Part shown: piece by piece, positions 25,260-39,309 of the stretch
Numbering within the stretch: position 1 is the stretch's first letter
How the letters are laid out: each line of letters begins with the position of its first letter
Program-made: the position numbers and the translations under genes
The notes under the pieces: generated by a model
Told to the model about the DNA's origin: nothing
Database searches by the model: none
What the model saw: the letters and a program-made list of their open reading frames with translations, nothing else
Assembly (NCBI RefSeq): GCF_949987535.1
Contig: NC_080068.1
Location: 81,679,254 to 81,743,253 of the forward strand
Length of the DNA stretch: 64,000 bases
Reading direction: 5' to 3'
Origin: Balaenoptera acutorostrata
Lineage: Eukaryota; Chordata; Mammalia; Artiodactyla; Balaenopteridae

Positions 25260-25800
25260 GTAAATATACCTTAATATACCTTTAGGAAAACATCAAATGG
25301 AATAACTTTCACATTATCGGGGTTCCAGAAGGAGAAGAGAGAGAGAAAGAGCCAGAAAAATTCTTTAAAGAAACAGTGCCTGAAAATGTCCCTAATCTGA
25401 GTAAGAAAAGAGACATCAAGGTCCAAGAAGCTCAGAGATTACAATAAGATGAACCCAAAGAGACATACACCAAAACACATTACAATTAAAATGGTAAAAG
25501 TTAAGGATAAAGAAAGAATCCTAAAAGTAGCAAGAGAAAAACAACTTGTTACATGCAAAATAAGCCCCCATAAGTCTATTAGCAGACTTTTCAGCAGAAA
25601 TTTTACAGGCCTGAAGGGAAAGGCATGACATATTCAAAGTGCTGAAAAATATTTTTTTTCCAACCAATAAATCTCTATCCAGCAAGGTTAGCATTCAAAA
25701 TTGAAGGAAACATCAATAGTTTCCGGATAAGCAAAAGCTAAAGTCTATCACCAGTAAACCAGCCCTGCAACAAATATTAAAGGGACTTCCTTAAGTTGAA
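25260..25800 (+). pseudogene. L1 ORF1 remnant
   Basis: Decayed ORF1p coding sequence: 'attatcggggttccagaagg' with 'agaagagagagagaaag' corresponds to the RRM-region motif IIGVPEGEERE. Later text ('aaaacacattacaattaaaa', 'tttcagcagaaattttacag') matches the C-terminal domain. Several in-frame stops. The upstream coiled-coil part (about 24900-25260) is even more degraded and includes an AAAG simple run. Confidence 0.65.
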
Positions 25801-27782
25801 AAGAAATGGTACTAATTAATAATAAGAAAACATACAAAAGTAAAAATCTCATTGGAAAAGGTAAATATATAATAGGGGTAGTGGATCAATCACTCGTAAA
25901 GCAAGTAGGAAGGGTAAAAGACAAAGGTAGAAAATTAAAATTACAATAATTAGTTAAGGAGTACATAAAATAAAAAGATGTAAAATGTGTCATCAAAAAT
26001 AGAAAATGGGGGTGGGGAAGTAAAAGATAAAGATTTGGAATGTGTTCAGATTTAAATAGCTACCAATTTAAAACAGGGTACTACTTACATTGAATGTTCT
26101 ATGTGAGCCTCAAAATAACAACAGGAAAAAAAAATAATAGTGAATACACAAAAGAAAATGAGAAAGAAATCTAAACAAAACACTAAAGAAAACTACCAAA
26201 ACACAAGGGAAAAGAGAAAGATAAGAAGAAGAACAACAAAAAAACCTATAAAAATAGCCAGAAAACAATTAACAAAATGGCAATAAGTACATACCTATCA
26301 ATAATTACTTTAAATACAAATAGACCTAATGATCCAATCAAAAGATATAGAGTGGCTGAATGGATAAAAAAAAAAGACCCATCTATACACTACCTATGAA
26401 AGACTCATTTCAGAAGAAAGGACATGCAGACGGAAAATGAAGGAGCAGAAAAAGATATTCCGTGTACATTGAAATTAAAAGAAAGTGGAGTAGCTATAGC
26501 CATATCAGACAAAATAGACTTTAAAACAAAGACTGTAATAAAAGACAAAGAAAGGCATTACATAATGATAGCAGGATCAATCCAGTAAGAATATATAACA
26601 TTTATAAATGTATATATACCCTACAGAGAAGCACCAAAATATATAAAACAAGTAATAATGGACTTAAAGTGAGAAATGTAAGCAATACAATAATACTAGG
26701 GGATTTTAACACCTCACTTACAACAATGGATAGATCATCCAGACAGAATATCAATAAGGAAATATTGGACTTAAATGACACATTAGACCAGATGAACTTA
26801 ATAGATATACACAGAACATTCTATCCAAGAGCAGCAGCATACACATTCTTTTCAAGTGCACATGGAACAATCTCCAGCATAGATCATATGCTAGGCCACA
26901 AAACAAGTCTTGATAAATTCAAGAAGACTGAAATATTATCACAGCATCTTCTCTGACCACAATGGCATAAAACTGGAAATCAACTACAAGAAAGAAACTG
27001 AAAAACCCACAAAAATGTAAAGATTAAACAACATGCTACCAAACAAACAATGGATTATTAGGAAATCAAAGAAGAAATATGACATACTAAAATCTATGGA
27101 AAACCACCAGCAAAAGTGGTTCTAAGAGGGAAATTCATAGAGATGAAGGCCTACTTCCAGAACAAGAAAAATCCCAAATAAACAATTTAACTTTACACCT
27201 AAAGGAACTAGTAAAAGAAGAATAAACAGGTAGAAGGAAGGAAATTAGTAGAAGGAAGGAAATAATAAAAGTCAATGCAGAAAAAATGAAATAGAGACAA
27301 AAAATAGAAACAATCAATGAAACTAAGAGATTTTTTTAAAGATAAACAAAATCAACAAATCTTTAACTAGACTAACCAAGAAAAAAAGAGAGAGCACTCA
27401 AATAAGTGAATTCAGAAATGAAAGATAAGTTACAACTGATACCACAGTATCAGTTGAGACTATTCTAAACAAATATATAACCAAAAATGGGCAATCTGGA
27501 AGAAATGGATAAATTCCTAGAAACATACAATCTCTCAAGGCTGAATTATGAATAAATCTGAATAGGCAAATTACTAGCAAGGAGATTGAAGCAGTAATCA
27601 AAAAGTTCCCAACAAACAAAAGTCCAGGACCAGACGGCTGCACAGATGAACTCTACCAAATATTCAAGAAGATTTAATACCTATCCTTCTCAAGCTCTAT
27701 CAAAAAATTGAAGAGTTTGGAACACTTCCAAACTTGTTTTACAAAGCCAGCATTACTCTGATATCAAAACCAGTCATGGACA

Positions 27783-27783
<1 letters not shown>

Positions 27784-27845
<62 letters not shown>
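27784..27845. repeat. (CA)n microsatellite, about 62 bp
   Basis: About 30 CA dinucleotides with one 'cat' interruption near 27820, inside the L1 ORF2 remnant. Likely length-polymorphic between individuals. Confidence 0.95.
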
Positions 27846-27847
<2 letters not shown>

Positions 27848-28582
27848 TCCAGACCAAATCCCTTGATGAATGTAGATGCAAAAATCCTCAACAAAATATT
27901 AGAAAACTGAATCCAACATTGTATTAAAATAATCATATACCACAACCAAGTGGGATTTATTCCAGGAATGCAAGGATGATTCAATGAATCAATAGCCACA
28001 AATTAATTAATGTGAAGAATCACATTAACAAATGAAGAATAGAAATCATTTGATCATTTCAATAGATGTGGAAAAAGCATTTGACAAAATTCAGCATCCA
28101 TTTATGATAAAAAAAAACTCTTAAGAAAGTAGGTATAGAGGTAACATAACTCAACATAATAAAAGCCATATATGACAAACCCACAGCTAACATCATACTC
28201 ACTGGTAAAACGTTGAAAGCTTTTCCTTGAAGAACAGGAATAACACAAGAATGCTCATGATCACCACTGTTATTCAACATATTATTGTAGTCCTAGCCAT
28301 AGCAATTAGACAAGAAAAAGAAATAAAAGACATCCAAACCAAAAAAGGAAGAAGTAAAACTATCATATTTGCAGATGATATGATGCTGTATATAGAAAAC
28401 CCAAAAGATTCCACCAAAAAACAGTGAGAACTAATCAATGAATTCAGAAAAGTTGCAGGATACTAAATCAATATACAGAAACGTGTGGCATTTCTATACA
28501 CTAATAACAAACTATCAGAAAGAGAAATTAGAAAAAAAATCCTGTCTACAATTGCATCAAAAAGAATAAAATATCTAGGAAT

Positions 28583-28886
28583 GGGCTTCCCTGGTGGTGC
28601 AGTGGTTGAGAATCTGCCTGCCAATGCAGGGGACACGGGTTCAAGCCCTGGTCTGGGAAGATCCCACATGCCACGGAGCAACTGGGCCCGTGAGCCACAA
28701 TTACTGAGCCTGCGCATCTGGAGCCTGTGCTCCGCAACAAGAGAGGCCGCGATAGTGAGAGGCCCATGCACCGCGATGAAGAGTGGCCCCCGTTTGCCAC
28801 AACTAGAGAGCCCTCACACAGAAACGAACACCCAAAACAGCCATAAATAAAATAAATAAATAAAATTAAAAAAAGAAAAAAGAAAA
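28583..28886 (+). mobile_element. CHR-2 type SINE, nested in L1
   Basis: Starts 'gggcttccctggtggtgcag' and carries a B box 'ggttcaagccc' at 28638-28648. The 3' tail is (AATA)n/A-rich (28846-28886). The host L1 motif 'aaaaagaataaaatatctag' (28559-28578) is repeated after the SINE as 'aaaaagaaaaaatctaggg' (28916-28934). Between the tail and that repeat lie 29 extra bases (28887-28915), either co-mobilised 3' flank or an extended, diverged target duplication. Confidence 0.9.
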
Positions 28887-29840
28887 TGCTCCCTATTTCA
28901 CTTACAAAATTAATTAAAAAGAAAAAATCTAGGGATAAATTTAACCAAGGTGAAAGACCTGTATATTGAAAACTATTAAACACTGATGAAAGAAATTGAA
29001 GACACAAACAAATGGAAAGATATTCCATGTCCATGGATTCGAACAATTAATATTATTAAAATGTCCATACAACTCAAAGCAATATACAGATTCAGTGCAA
29101 TCTCTATCAAAATTCCAATGGCATACTTTACAGAACTGAAACAAATAATACTAAAAACTGTATGGAACCTCAAAAATTTCAAATAGCCAAAACAATCTTG
29201 AAAAAAAAGAGCAAAGCTGGAGGTGTCATGCTCTCTGATTTCAAACTATACTACAAAGCTAATCAAAAGAGTATAGTATGGGCATAAAAACAGACACACA
29301 GATAAATGAAACAGAATTGAGAGCCTAGAAATAAACCCACATAAATATGGACAATTAATTTATGACAAAGGAGCAAAGAACATACAATGGTGAAAGGATA
29401 GTGTATTCAATAAACAATGTTTATGAAACTGGACAGCCACATGCAAAAAAAAAAGAAAGAAAGAAACTAGACCACTATCTTACATCATACACAAAATTGA
29501 ACTAAAAATAGATTAAAGACTTGAATGTAAGACCTGAAACCATAATAATCCTAGAGAAAAACATAGGCAGTAACCTCCCTGACATCATTCTTAGTTATGA
29601 TTTTGTGGATCTGACCCAAATGCAAAGGAAACAAAAGCAAAAATAAACAAATGGGACTATATAAACTAAAAAACTTCTGCAAAGTGAAGGAAAGCATCAT
29701 CAAAATGAAAAGGCAACCTACTGAATTGGAGAAGATATTTGTAAATCATATATCTGATAAAGGGTTAATATCTAACATACATTTAAAAAACTCATACAAC
29801 TCAATAACAAACAAACAAATGATTTAAAAAATGGGCAGAG

Positions 29841-30135
29841 GGCTTCCCTGGTGGCAGAGTGGTGAAAATCTGCCTGCCAATGCAGGGGACACGGGTTTGA
29901 GCCCTGGTCTGGGAAGATCCCACATGACACAGAGCAACTGGGCCCGTGAGCCACAACTACTGAGCCTGCGCTTCTGGAGCCTATGCTCCACAACAAGAGA
30001 GGCCACGATAGTGAGAGGCCTGCTCACCGCAATGAAGAGTGGCCCCCGCTTGCCGCAACTAGAGAAAGCCCTCGCACAGAAGCAAAGACCCAACACAGCC
30101 AAAAATAAATATAAAAATAAGTTAAAAAAAAAAAA
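29841..30135 (+). mobile_element. CHR-2 type SINE, nested in L1, with 3' extra segment
   Basis: Starts 'ggcttccctggtggcagagt', B box 'gggtttgagccct', A tail to 30135. The host motif 'tttaaaaaatgggcagag' (29823-29840) reappears only after 42 extra bases (30136-30177) and a second A-run (30178-30189), as 'atagggcagag' to 30199. The order SINE, A tail, unique 42 nt ending in 'tctttcttctcttt', second A-run, target duplication is what a read-through SINE transcript carrying 3' flank would leave. Confidence 0.9.
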
Positions 30136-30189
30136 GACCTAAAGAAGAAATACATGGCGAATATCTTTCTTCTCTTTAAAAAAAAAAAA
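30136..30189 (+). other. Possible SINE 3' transduced segment
   Basis: 42 bp of sequence that belongs to neither the SINE nor the host L1, followed by 12 A residues and the distal target duplication. The pyrimidine-rich end could be the weak RNA polymerase III stop of a read-through transcript. This is inference from the arrangement alone. Confidence 0.5.
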
Positions 30190-31005
30190 TAGGGCAGAGA
30201 ATCTGAACAGACAGTTTTACAAAGAAGACATAGAGATGGCTAACAGGCACATGAAAAGATGTTCAACATTTTTAGGGAAATGCAAATCAAAATGACAATG
30301 AGATATTACCTCACACCCATCAGAATGGCTATTATTGAAAAGAGAAGAAATAACAAATGTTAGAGAGGATACGGAGAAAAGAGAACCCTAATTGTTGTGG
30401 GAGTGTAAATTGGTGCAGCCATTATGGAAAATAGTATGGAGGTTCCTCAGAAAATTAAGAATAGAACTACCATATTTCCACTTCTTGATATTTATCCAAA
30501 GAACACAAAAACACGAAATTGAAAAGATAGATGCACCCCTATGTTTATTGCAGCATAGAAACAGCATAAGTGTCTATTGATGCATGAATGGATAAAGAAG
30601 ATGTGGTATATATGTACACAATGAAATATTACTCAGCCATAAAAAAGGAATGAAATCCTGCCATTTGTGACAACATGGATGGACCTTTAAGGTATTACAC
30701 TAAGTGAAATAGTTCAGGCAGAGAAAGACAAATACCACATGATTTCATTCATATGTCTAATCTCAAAAAACAAAACAAAGGAACAAATAAAATAAACCCA
30801 AAACAAACTCATAGATACAGATATCAGAATTGTGGTTTCCAGAGAAGAAGGGGGTTGGAGGGTTAGTGAAATGGGTGAAGGGGGTAAACTATGGTGATGG
30901 ATGGTAACAAGACTTGTAGTGGTGATCACTGTGTAGTGTATACACATGTTGAATTATAATGCTGTGCACCTGAAATTTACATAATTTTTTAAAACTTACA
31001 TTAAG

Positions 31006-32880
31006 AAGTTTTAATGGGAGGAGGTTAAGAATCAACATAAGAACAATGCAAATTTAAGTATATTGATACTGTAGCACTGTAAAATAAGTGCATAGAATTT
31101 TTGAGATATTAACTGTGTACTTAATCCTCTCAAAAAATTGAGAAATACCAATTTAAATAGTGCAGCAGATTCTATCATTCCCATCAACAGGCATATGACC
31201 TGAATTGAGTCTAGGACAAGAGGTGCGCATTGGATTTTTTCTTTTCTTTGTGTAAACAATTTACCCCCCTCAGTCATTCTTTCTTCACTGATGTGTCATA
31301 GCACCTTGATGCACTGAGAGTGATTCTAGTGTTTAAGTATATGTAGTTTTTCACATATGTGAAAATTCAAGCCACATTCTTTATCTGGTGCCCAGCCACA
31401 GAAGCAGTGATTGTGGATGCACAGGAAATCTTGGGCTCTTTTACACTTCCAGGCACTGTGCTGGTCTCCCATATAGCCTCGTCATTCAGGGATTTTCAGT
31501 GCCCCCTTCCTATTCCTTCCCTTCCCTTTTCTTTCTCTTTTCTTTTTTTTTCCCCCCATGCTTTTTTTTTTTTCTGTGCACTATTTTTGCCTTGCATACC
31601 ACCTTTTAAATTTCACTGGTGCTCAGGGTCAGATCCAAGCCAAACAGGGAAGCCTCTGTTTGTCCTGGAGTGTCCCCTCCCACAGATTCTGTGTCTACAT
31701 ATGGTTCCTTGGATGCTTTCATTGGCAGGACTGGCTTTAATTTTTCCCTACTTTCCTTTCTTCCCTTCCTCCAATCAAAAAGTGCTATTCTGTTGCATCT
31801 TCTCAGGATCTACTATTTGCTAAAGGAATTTTTATTATTCCTCTCAGGTAACCTGCTTTTATGTTAATATTGTGTATTTTATTTTGCTTAATGCAGTTTC
31901 TAAAATGTCACTTTCAACATGTTACTGCTCAGGAAGATCGTCTGGCAAATCTAAACCTGGCTCTCAAGTTCTCAGTAATACACATATACCTTGTAAAAGG
32001 GTGTAGTGGGGCTTATGTGGCAGTTTTTCTTTCACTATAAGTCTTTCAAGGGCATCAGTATAAAAGTATAAATAACTCGGATATGTACAGATATGTCTTA
32101 TTTATGCTTCAAAGCACAACAGAGATCTCATTGACTTAGAAGTGTTTTTAAAAGATTGGAACCAAAGACAGACACTCACACCTGGAAGGGGTATGTGTCT
32201 TGAAGTTTACAGGCCACCGTTTTTTAAGACTCCTTCAATTACGGACTAGTCTTTCCATGCTTCTTAAGTACAACCCTGTTATTGAATTCTTAAAACTAAG
32301 CAAACCATTTTTTAACTCAGATCACACATGTACCAGCTTGATCTTTTGTGTGCAACCCAATCAATTGGACTTGGGCACAACCTTTTCCTTACCCAACGTT
32401 ATTTTCCATGGTACATCTTAAAGTTTACTTTCGTTGTATCTTTACTCCAAGAACCAGCCATGATCAGTCTTGGCTCTACTTGTTGGACTGCCATCTCTTT
32501 GAGGGCTAATAAGGTATCTTGTTCCTATATTAATTCTTCACCATGCTTGACATGGCATTGACATATACACATAGGGTAGTAAAAACTGTTTATATGATAC
32601 CTTCTCTTGACTTGAATGATCTCCTCCTTCAAATCCTACCATATTTTCAAAGCCATTGGTCAAATTCCACCTCTTTTATCAACTACTCTAGTCCCTGGTT
32701 TCTTATTTGTGAATTTATGCACTGCCACTCAATTTCTCTCTTAACTCAATGTTGTCTTGTGTCGTCATCAATGCCCTTCATATATCCTTGTTCGCATATG
32801 CTTGTTTTCCCTCCCCAATTAGACTTTCAGTAATTTTTGTATCCTTTTATTTTCAATCAAATAAATAATTTTATTAACAT
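31006..32880. other. Intronic, no gene recognised
   Basis: Contains a pyrimidine-rich tract (about 31505-31575, CT and T runs) that keeps several plus-strand frames open (the longest is 154 codons at 31359-31823), but with no motif. 32540-32830 has wording reminiscent of an L2 or CR1 3' region but is too diverged to call. Confidence 0.45.
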
Positions 32881-35984
<3,104 letters not shown>

Positions 35985-36340
35985 TTTTGTTTTTTTAAAA
36001 AATAAATTTATTTATTTATTTTTGGCTGCATTGGGTCTTCGTTGCTGCGCGCGGGCTTTTCTTTAGTTGCCTCGAGCAGGGGCTACTTTTAGTTGCGGTG
36101 TGCGGGCTTCTCATTGTGGTGACTTCTCTTGTTGTGGAGCACAGGCTCTAGGCACGTGGGCTTCAGTAGTTGTGGCACGCAGTCTCAGTAGTTGTGGCTC
36201 ACAGGCTCTAGAGTGCAGGCTCAAGTAGTTGTGGCACACGGGCTTAGTTGCTCCGTGGCATGTGGAATCTTCCTGGACCAGGGCTTGAACCCATGGCTCC
36301 CGTGTTGGCAGGCGGATTCTTAACCACTGCACCACCAGGG
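35985..36340 (-). mobile_element. CHR-2 type SINE, older and longer variant
   Basis: Antisense copy: T/TTTA-rich tail at about 35985-36026, then 'ggctgcattgggtcttcgtt' and body, ending 'ccactgcaccaccaggg' at 36340. The centre repeats 'agtagttgtggcacg/ctca' units (about 36160-36240), making it longer than the other copies. More diverged than the copies at 22.8, 28.6 and 29.8 kb. No clear target duplication. Confidence 0.85.
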
Positions 36341-36375
36341 TAGTGGTTTCCCATTTTGCACTTCATAATATGTGT

Positions 36376-36417
36376 GATATCATTGTTTCCCAATGGACAG
36401 TGGGAAACAATGATATC
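36376..36417. repeat. Perfect 16-bp inverted repeat (hairpin)
   Basis: Left arm 'gatatcattgtttccc' (36376-36391), loop 'aatggacagt' (36392-36401), right arm 'gggaaacaatgatatc' (36402-36417), with no mismatch. It lies between the CHR SINE and the inverted L1 and belongs to neither. Confidence 0.95.
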
Positions 36418-36445
36418 CTTGACACCTAGAGCAATATCTTATCTT

Positions 36446-36516
36446 TTTTTTTTCTTTTATTGAAGTATAGTTGATTTACAATATGGTGTTAATTTCAGGT
36501 GTACAACACATTCAGT

Positions 36517-36556
<40 letters not shown>

Positions 36557-37028
36557 TATGGAGAGAGAGAGAGAGAGAGAAGAGTTCCCTGTGCTATACA
36601 GTAGGTCCTTGTTGTTAATATATTTTATATATAGTAATGTGTATATGTTAATCCCAACCTCCTAATTTATCCCTCTCCCCACCTATCCCTTTGGTAACTA
36701 TAAGTTTGTTTTTTATGTTTGTGGGTCTATTTCTGTTTTATAAAATAAGTTCATTTGTATTTTTTTAAAAATTCCACATATAAGCGGTATCATATGATAT
36801 TTGTCTTTGTCTGGCTTACTTCACTTAGTATGAAAATCTCTAGGGCCATTCATGTTGCTGCAAATGGCATTATTTCATTCTTTTTTATGGCTAAGTAATA
36901 TTCCATTTGGGCATATATTTGTAGAAAATTATAATTCAAAAAGATACATGCACCCCAATGTTCATTGCAGCACTATTTACAATAGCCAAGACATGCAAGC
37001 AACCTAAATGTCCATCGACAGATGAATG
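36446..37028 (-). mobile_element. 5'-truncated L1 with 5' inversion (twin priming)
   Basis: 36446-36908 is an L1 3' end in antisense ('tattgaagtatagttgattt' at the tail, 'ttatggctaagtaatattcc' near the junction). 36909-37028 is the adjacent upstream ORF2 segment in sense orientation ('ttcaaaaagatacatgcacc', 'gcagcactatttacaatagc', 'caacctaaatgtccatcgac'). A target duplication 'gcaatatcttatctt' (36431-36445) and 'gcaatatcctatttt' (37029-37043), 13 of 15 matching, bounds the whole unit, so both parts arrived in one event. It includes (AT)n/(GA)n microsatellites at 36516-36580. Confidence 0.88.
36516..36580. repeat. (TA)n/(GA)n microsatellites
   Basis: About 20 bp of (TA)n followed by two GA runs separated by 'tatgga', inside the L1 3' UTR, where other copies in this window have a shorter (AT)n. 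Confidence 0.9.
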
Positions 37029-37043
37029 GCAATATCCTATTTT

Positions 37044-37914
37044 AAATTGTAACTTGGGTGGTCACTAATTTCAGGGGCACCTACAAGAATATACTATTGC
37101 TATTTGATGGATATAGAAATAACAAGTGGTAGAGTTTTCTTCTTTAATTTCTACCTGCCTACTGGCTCTTGGAGTCTCTACTGAAGAACCAGTTTTTGTG
37201 TAAGGTAACATGCTAAGAACTTTCTGATACTTGAAGCACCACCTAACATGGGTGCTTCACAACCTTACAGCTAAAATGTCAGTGTAACACATCCAAGAAA
37301 AAAAAATGTGATGCTGGCATTAGCATTTTTATCATTTTCCCTAAGGCACTTATCAATGGAGAGATTTTCACAGGTGATTACTATAATATCGTGTGGCAAC
37401 AACTCCTCCATCCAACCTTAACCCCCATACTCCTCCCACCTCCACGCACTTATTGTAGATTTTTCTGATAAACAGGTCATTTATTTTGTAGTTATAAGAT
37501 ATAGAAGTGAGAGTGGTATGAATAATAAACCAAGGGAATGTACGTAATTAGTATATTTCCATGTATCTTTACCACAGATTTTACCAGAAGACTTTACAAT
37601 ACCATAGCCAACCAAGTACCAGTTTTCACTGCTTACTCTGCTCTGTATTTATTTCATATAGAGGCCTCTTCAACTAAGTAATAGTTGACATTTGCTTAAC
37701 CTGAGTTCATTTATTGAATCATAATAATAAACTGTAGAGTCTCAAATTTACAATGTATGACTCCTATAAGATTCTTAGTGGTTTTACATTGTAAATACAT
37801 TAGAATATTGATCAAAGAAGTAATCTGATATAAAAGATTAATGTCAGCATAAAAACTCTGTGCTTCAGTTATGGGTCCAACATAATACAAATCAAATAAG
37901 AGCTTGTATCAGTG
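37044..37914. other. Intronic, no feature recognised
   Basis: No exon with matching splice phases and no repeat I can name. Composition is AT-rich. Confidence 0.4.
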
Positions 37915-39290
37915 TTGGGTGAGGACATACTGACATGAAGAAGTGGGCTAGACTTTCGGTTTCCAGTCTAACATGTGAGAGGTTAGAAGTTGCCACTCTG
38001 TCCTAAAAAGTAAAAAGCAGAACAAACTGAAAAATCAACAACTCTTTAAATTTGTCAGAGGAGTAAGGTCACGGGGCAAACCTCTGTGCCAAATTCGAAG
38101 AGACTGACAGGCAGCTACAGAGAATCCCAACTTACCAGAGCAGAAACCCACAAGCACAAACCACCATGGGAACTAGGGCCCGGGTAAGGAAACCTGAACC
38201 AAAACTGATAAATTGCTAGAGGCTCAGTATGGACAAGTCCAAGAGCTGTAAACTCCAGGGGGACCCCGTCATGGGCGGGGGGAGTTTCCACACTTTTGTG
38301 AATTTTACCTCCAGGAGCTCAATCGGGTTCTCATAGTGAACACCTGAGAAAAGTCCCGTTGTGCTTCCTGCAGGGAGAGGGGAGAGGAAGCATTCTGAAA
38401 TATTCCCGAACACTCTGTTCTTCTGAACCAGGCCTGCCCTCTGAAGAAACTATTTAACCAAAACCTAATCTTTTGGTGTTTTATCAGAGCCTAACTGACC
38501 TGGGGAAGGGAAATACCCAACTTCAGGCCCCTCTAGCCATCCTGTCCCGCCAAAGCTGGGGGTGGGGAGGAGGCTGAGACTGAGAATCGGGGAGACTGAA
38601 GTTCACAGGCTCACTGAAGACTGAGACCTCGTCACAGGCCTATAGAACACTTCCCCTCCCTCACACTTACCACCACATCACAGAAGGGCTATTTACAGCA
38701 GTTCCTTTTACCCAGTACATCACATTCAGCTATCAAGAAAAACAATTACAAGACATACCAAATGGCAAAAAACACAGTTTGAAGAGACAGAGCAAGTATC
38801 AAAACCAGTCTCAGATATAGCAGGGATGTTAGAATTATCAGATAAGAATTTTTAAAAACTATCATTAATATGCTAAGGGCTCTAGTGGAAAAAGTGGACA
38901 GCATACAAGAACAGATGTGCAATGTAAGCAGAGAGATGGAAATTCTAAGAAAGAACCAAAGAGATATACTAGAGATCAAAAACACTGTAAGAGACATGAA
39001 GACTGTCTTTAAAAGGATTATTAGTACATGTACATAGCTGAGGAAAGAATTTGAGCTTGAGGATATCTCAATAGAAACCCCAAAACTGAAAAGCAAAGAG
39101 AAAAACACAACATCCAAAAACTGTGAAACAACTATGAAAACATATGGATAATAGGAATTCCAGAAGAAGAAAAAGAGAAAGAAACAGAAGTATTTGAAAC
39201 AATAATGAGTGAGGGTTTCCCCCAAATTAATGTCAGACACCAAACCACAGAGCCAGGAAGCTCAGAGAATACCAGGCAAGGTAGATGCCA
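37915..39290 (+). mobile_element. Old L1 5' end with ORF1 remnant
   Basis: A GC-richer 5' UTR-like part (about 37970-38700) is followed by a decayed coiled-coil ORF1 (about 38750-39290). The latter contains 'tggataataggaattccaga' (encoding the IIGIPEE motif of the RRM region) and 'gagggtttcccccaaattaa'. ORF2 is absent, so this is a 3'-truncated or rearranged piece. The subfamily is older than the L1 at 13.8-19.6 kb. Confidence 0.65.
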
Positions 39291-39309
39291 ACAAATGAGC
39301 TAAATGTGT

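Larger units (their letters stand above)
26280..30860 (+). pseudogene. L1 ORF2 remnant, split by two SINEs
   Basis: Endonuclease motifs are still legible at 26669-26956 ('IILGDFNTSLTTMDRSSR', 'HGTISSIDHMLGHKTS'). The reverse transcriptase FADDMML is at about 28367-28390, preceded by an [20 protein letters not shown] near 28071. A C-terminal '[19 protein letters not shown]' segment lies at 30392-30450. The frame is broken many times, by a (CA)n expansion at 27784-27845 and by SINE insertions at 28583 and 29841. Confidence 0.8.
23896..30992 (+). mobile_element. Old full-length L1 with two nested SINEs
   Basis: The element starts near 'gcatatgagcaagatggcag' at 23896 and ends at 30992 after 'tgcacctgaaatttacataa'. 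It is bracketed by a 13-bp target duplication: 'aacttccattaag' (23883-23895) and 'aacttacattaag' (30993-31005), one mismatch. About 7.1 kb including roughly 0.65 kb of nested SINE-related sequence. It contains a 5' UTR, ORF1 remains (about 25260-25800), ORF2 remains (about 26280-30860) and a 3' UTR. Numerous stops and frameshifts show it is much older than the copy at 13.8-19.6 kb. It lies antisense to DTHD1 in the large intron. Confidence 0.88.

Noticed and set aside
27784..27845. Regular (CA)n and other tandem arrays considered as a CRISPR-like or satellite array.
   Set aside because: A simple dinucleotide microsatellite with no spacer-repeat structure, in a eukaryotic L1.
28546..29046. 166-codon minus-strand frame with protein-like ends.
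   Set aside because: Runs through a CHR SINE and L1 antisense; a composite of repeats.
31359..31823. 154-codon plus-strand frame.
   Set aside because: Pyrimidine-rich composition keeps stops away; the translation is Phe/Pro/Ser-rich without motifs and sits antisense in an intron.
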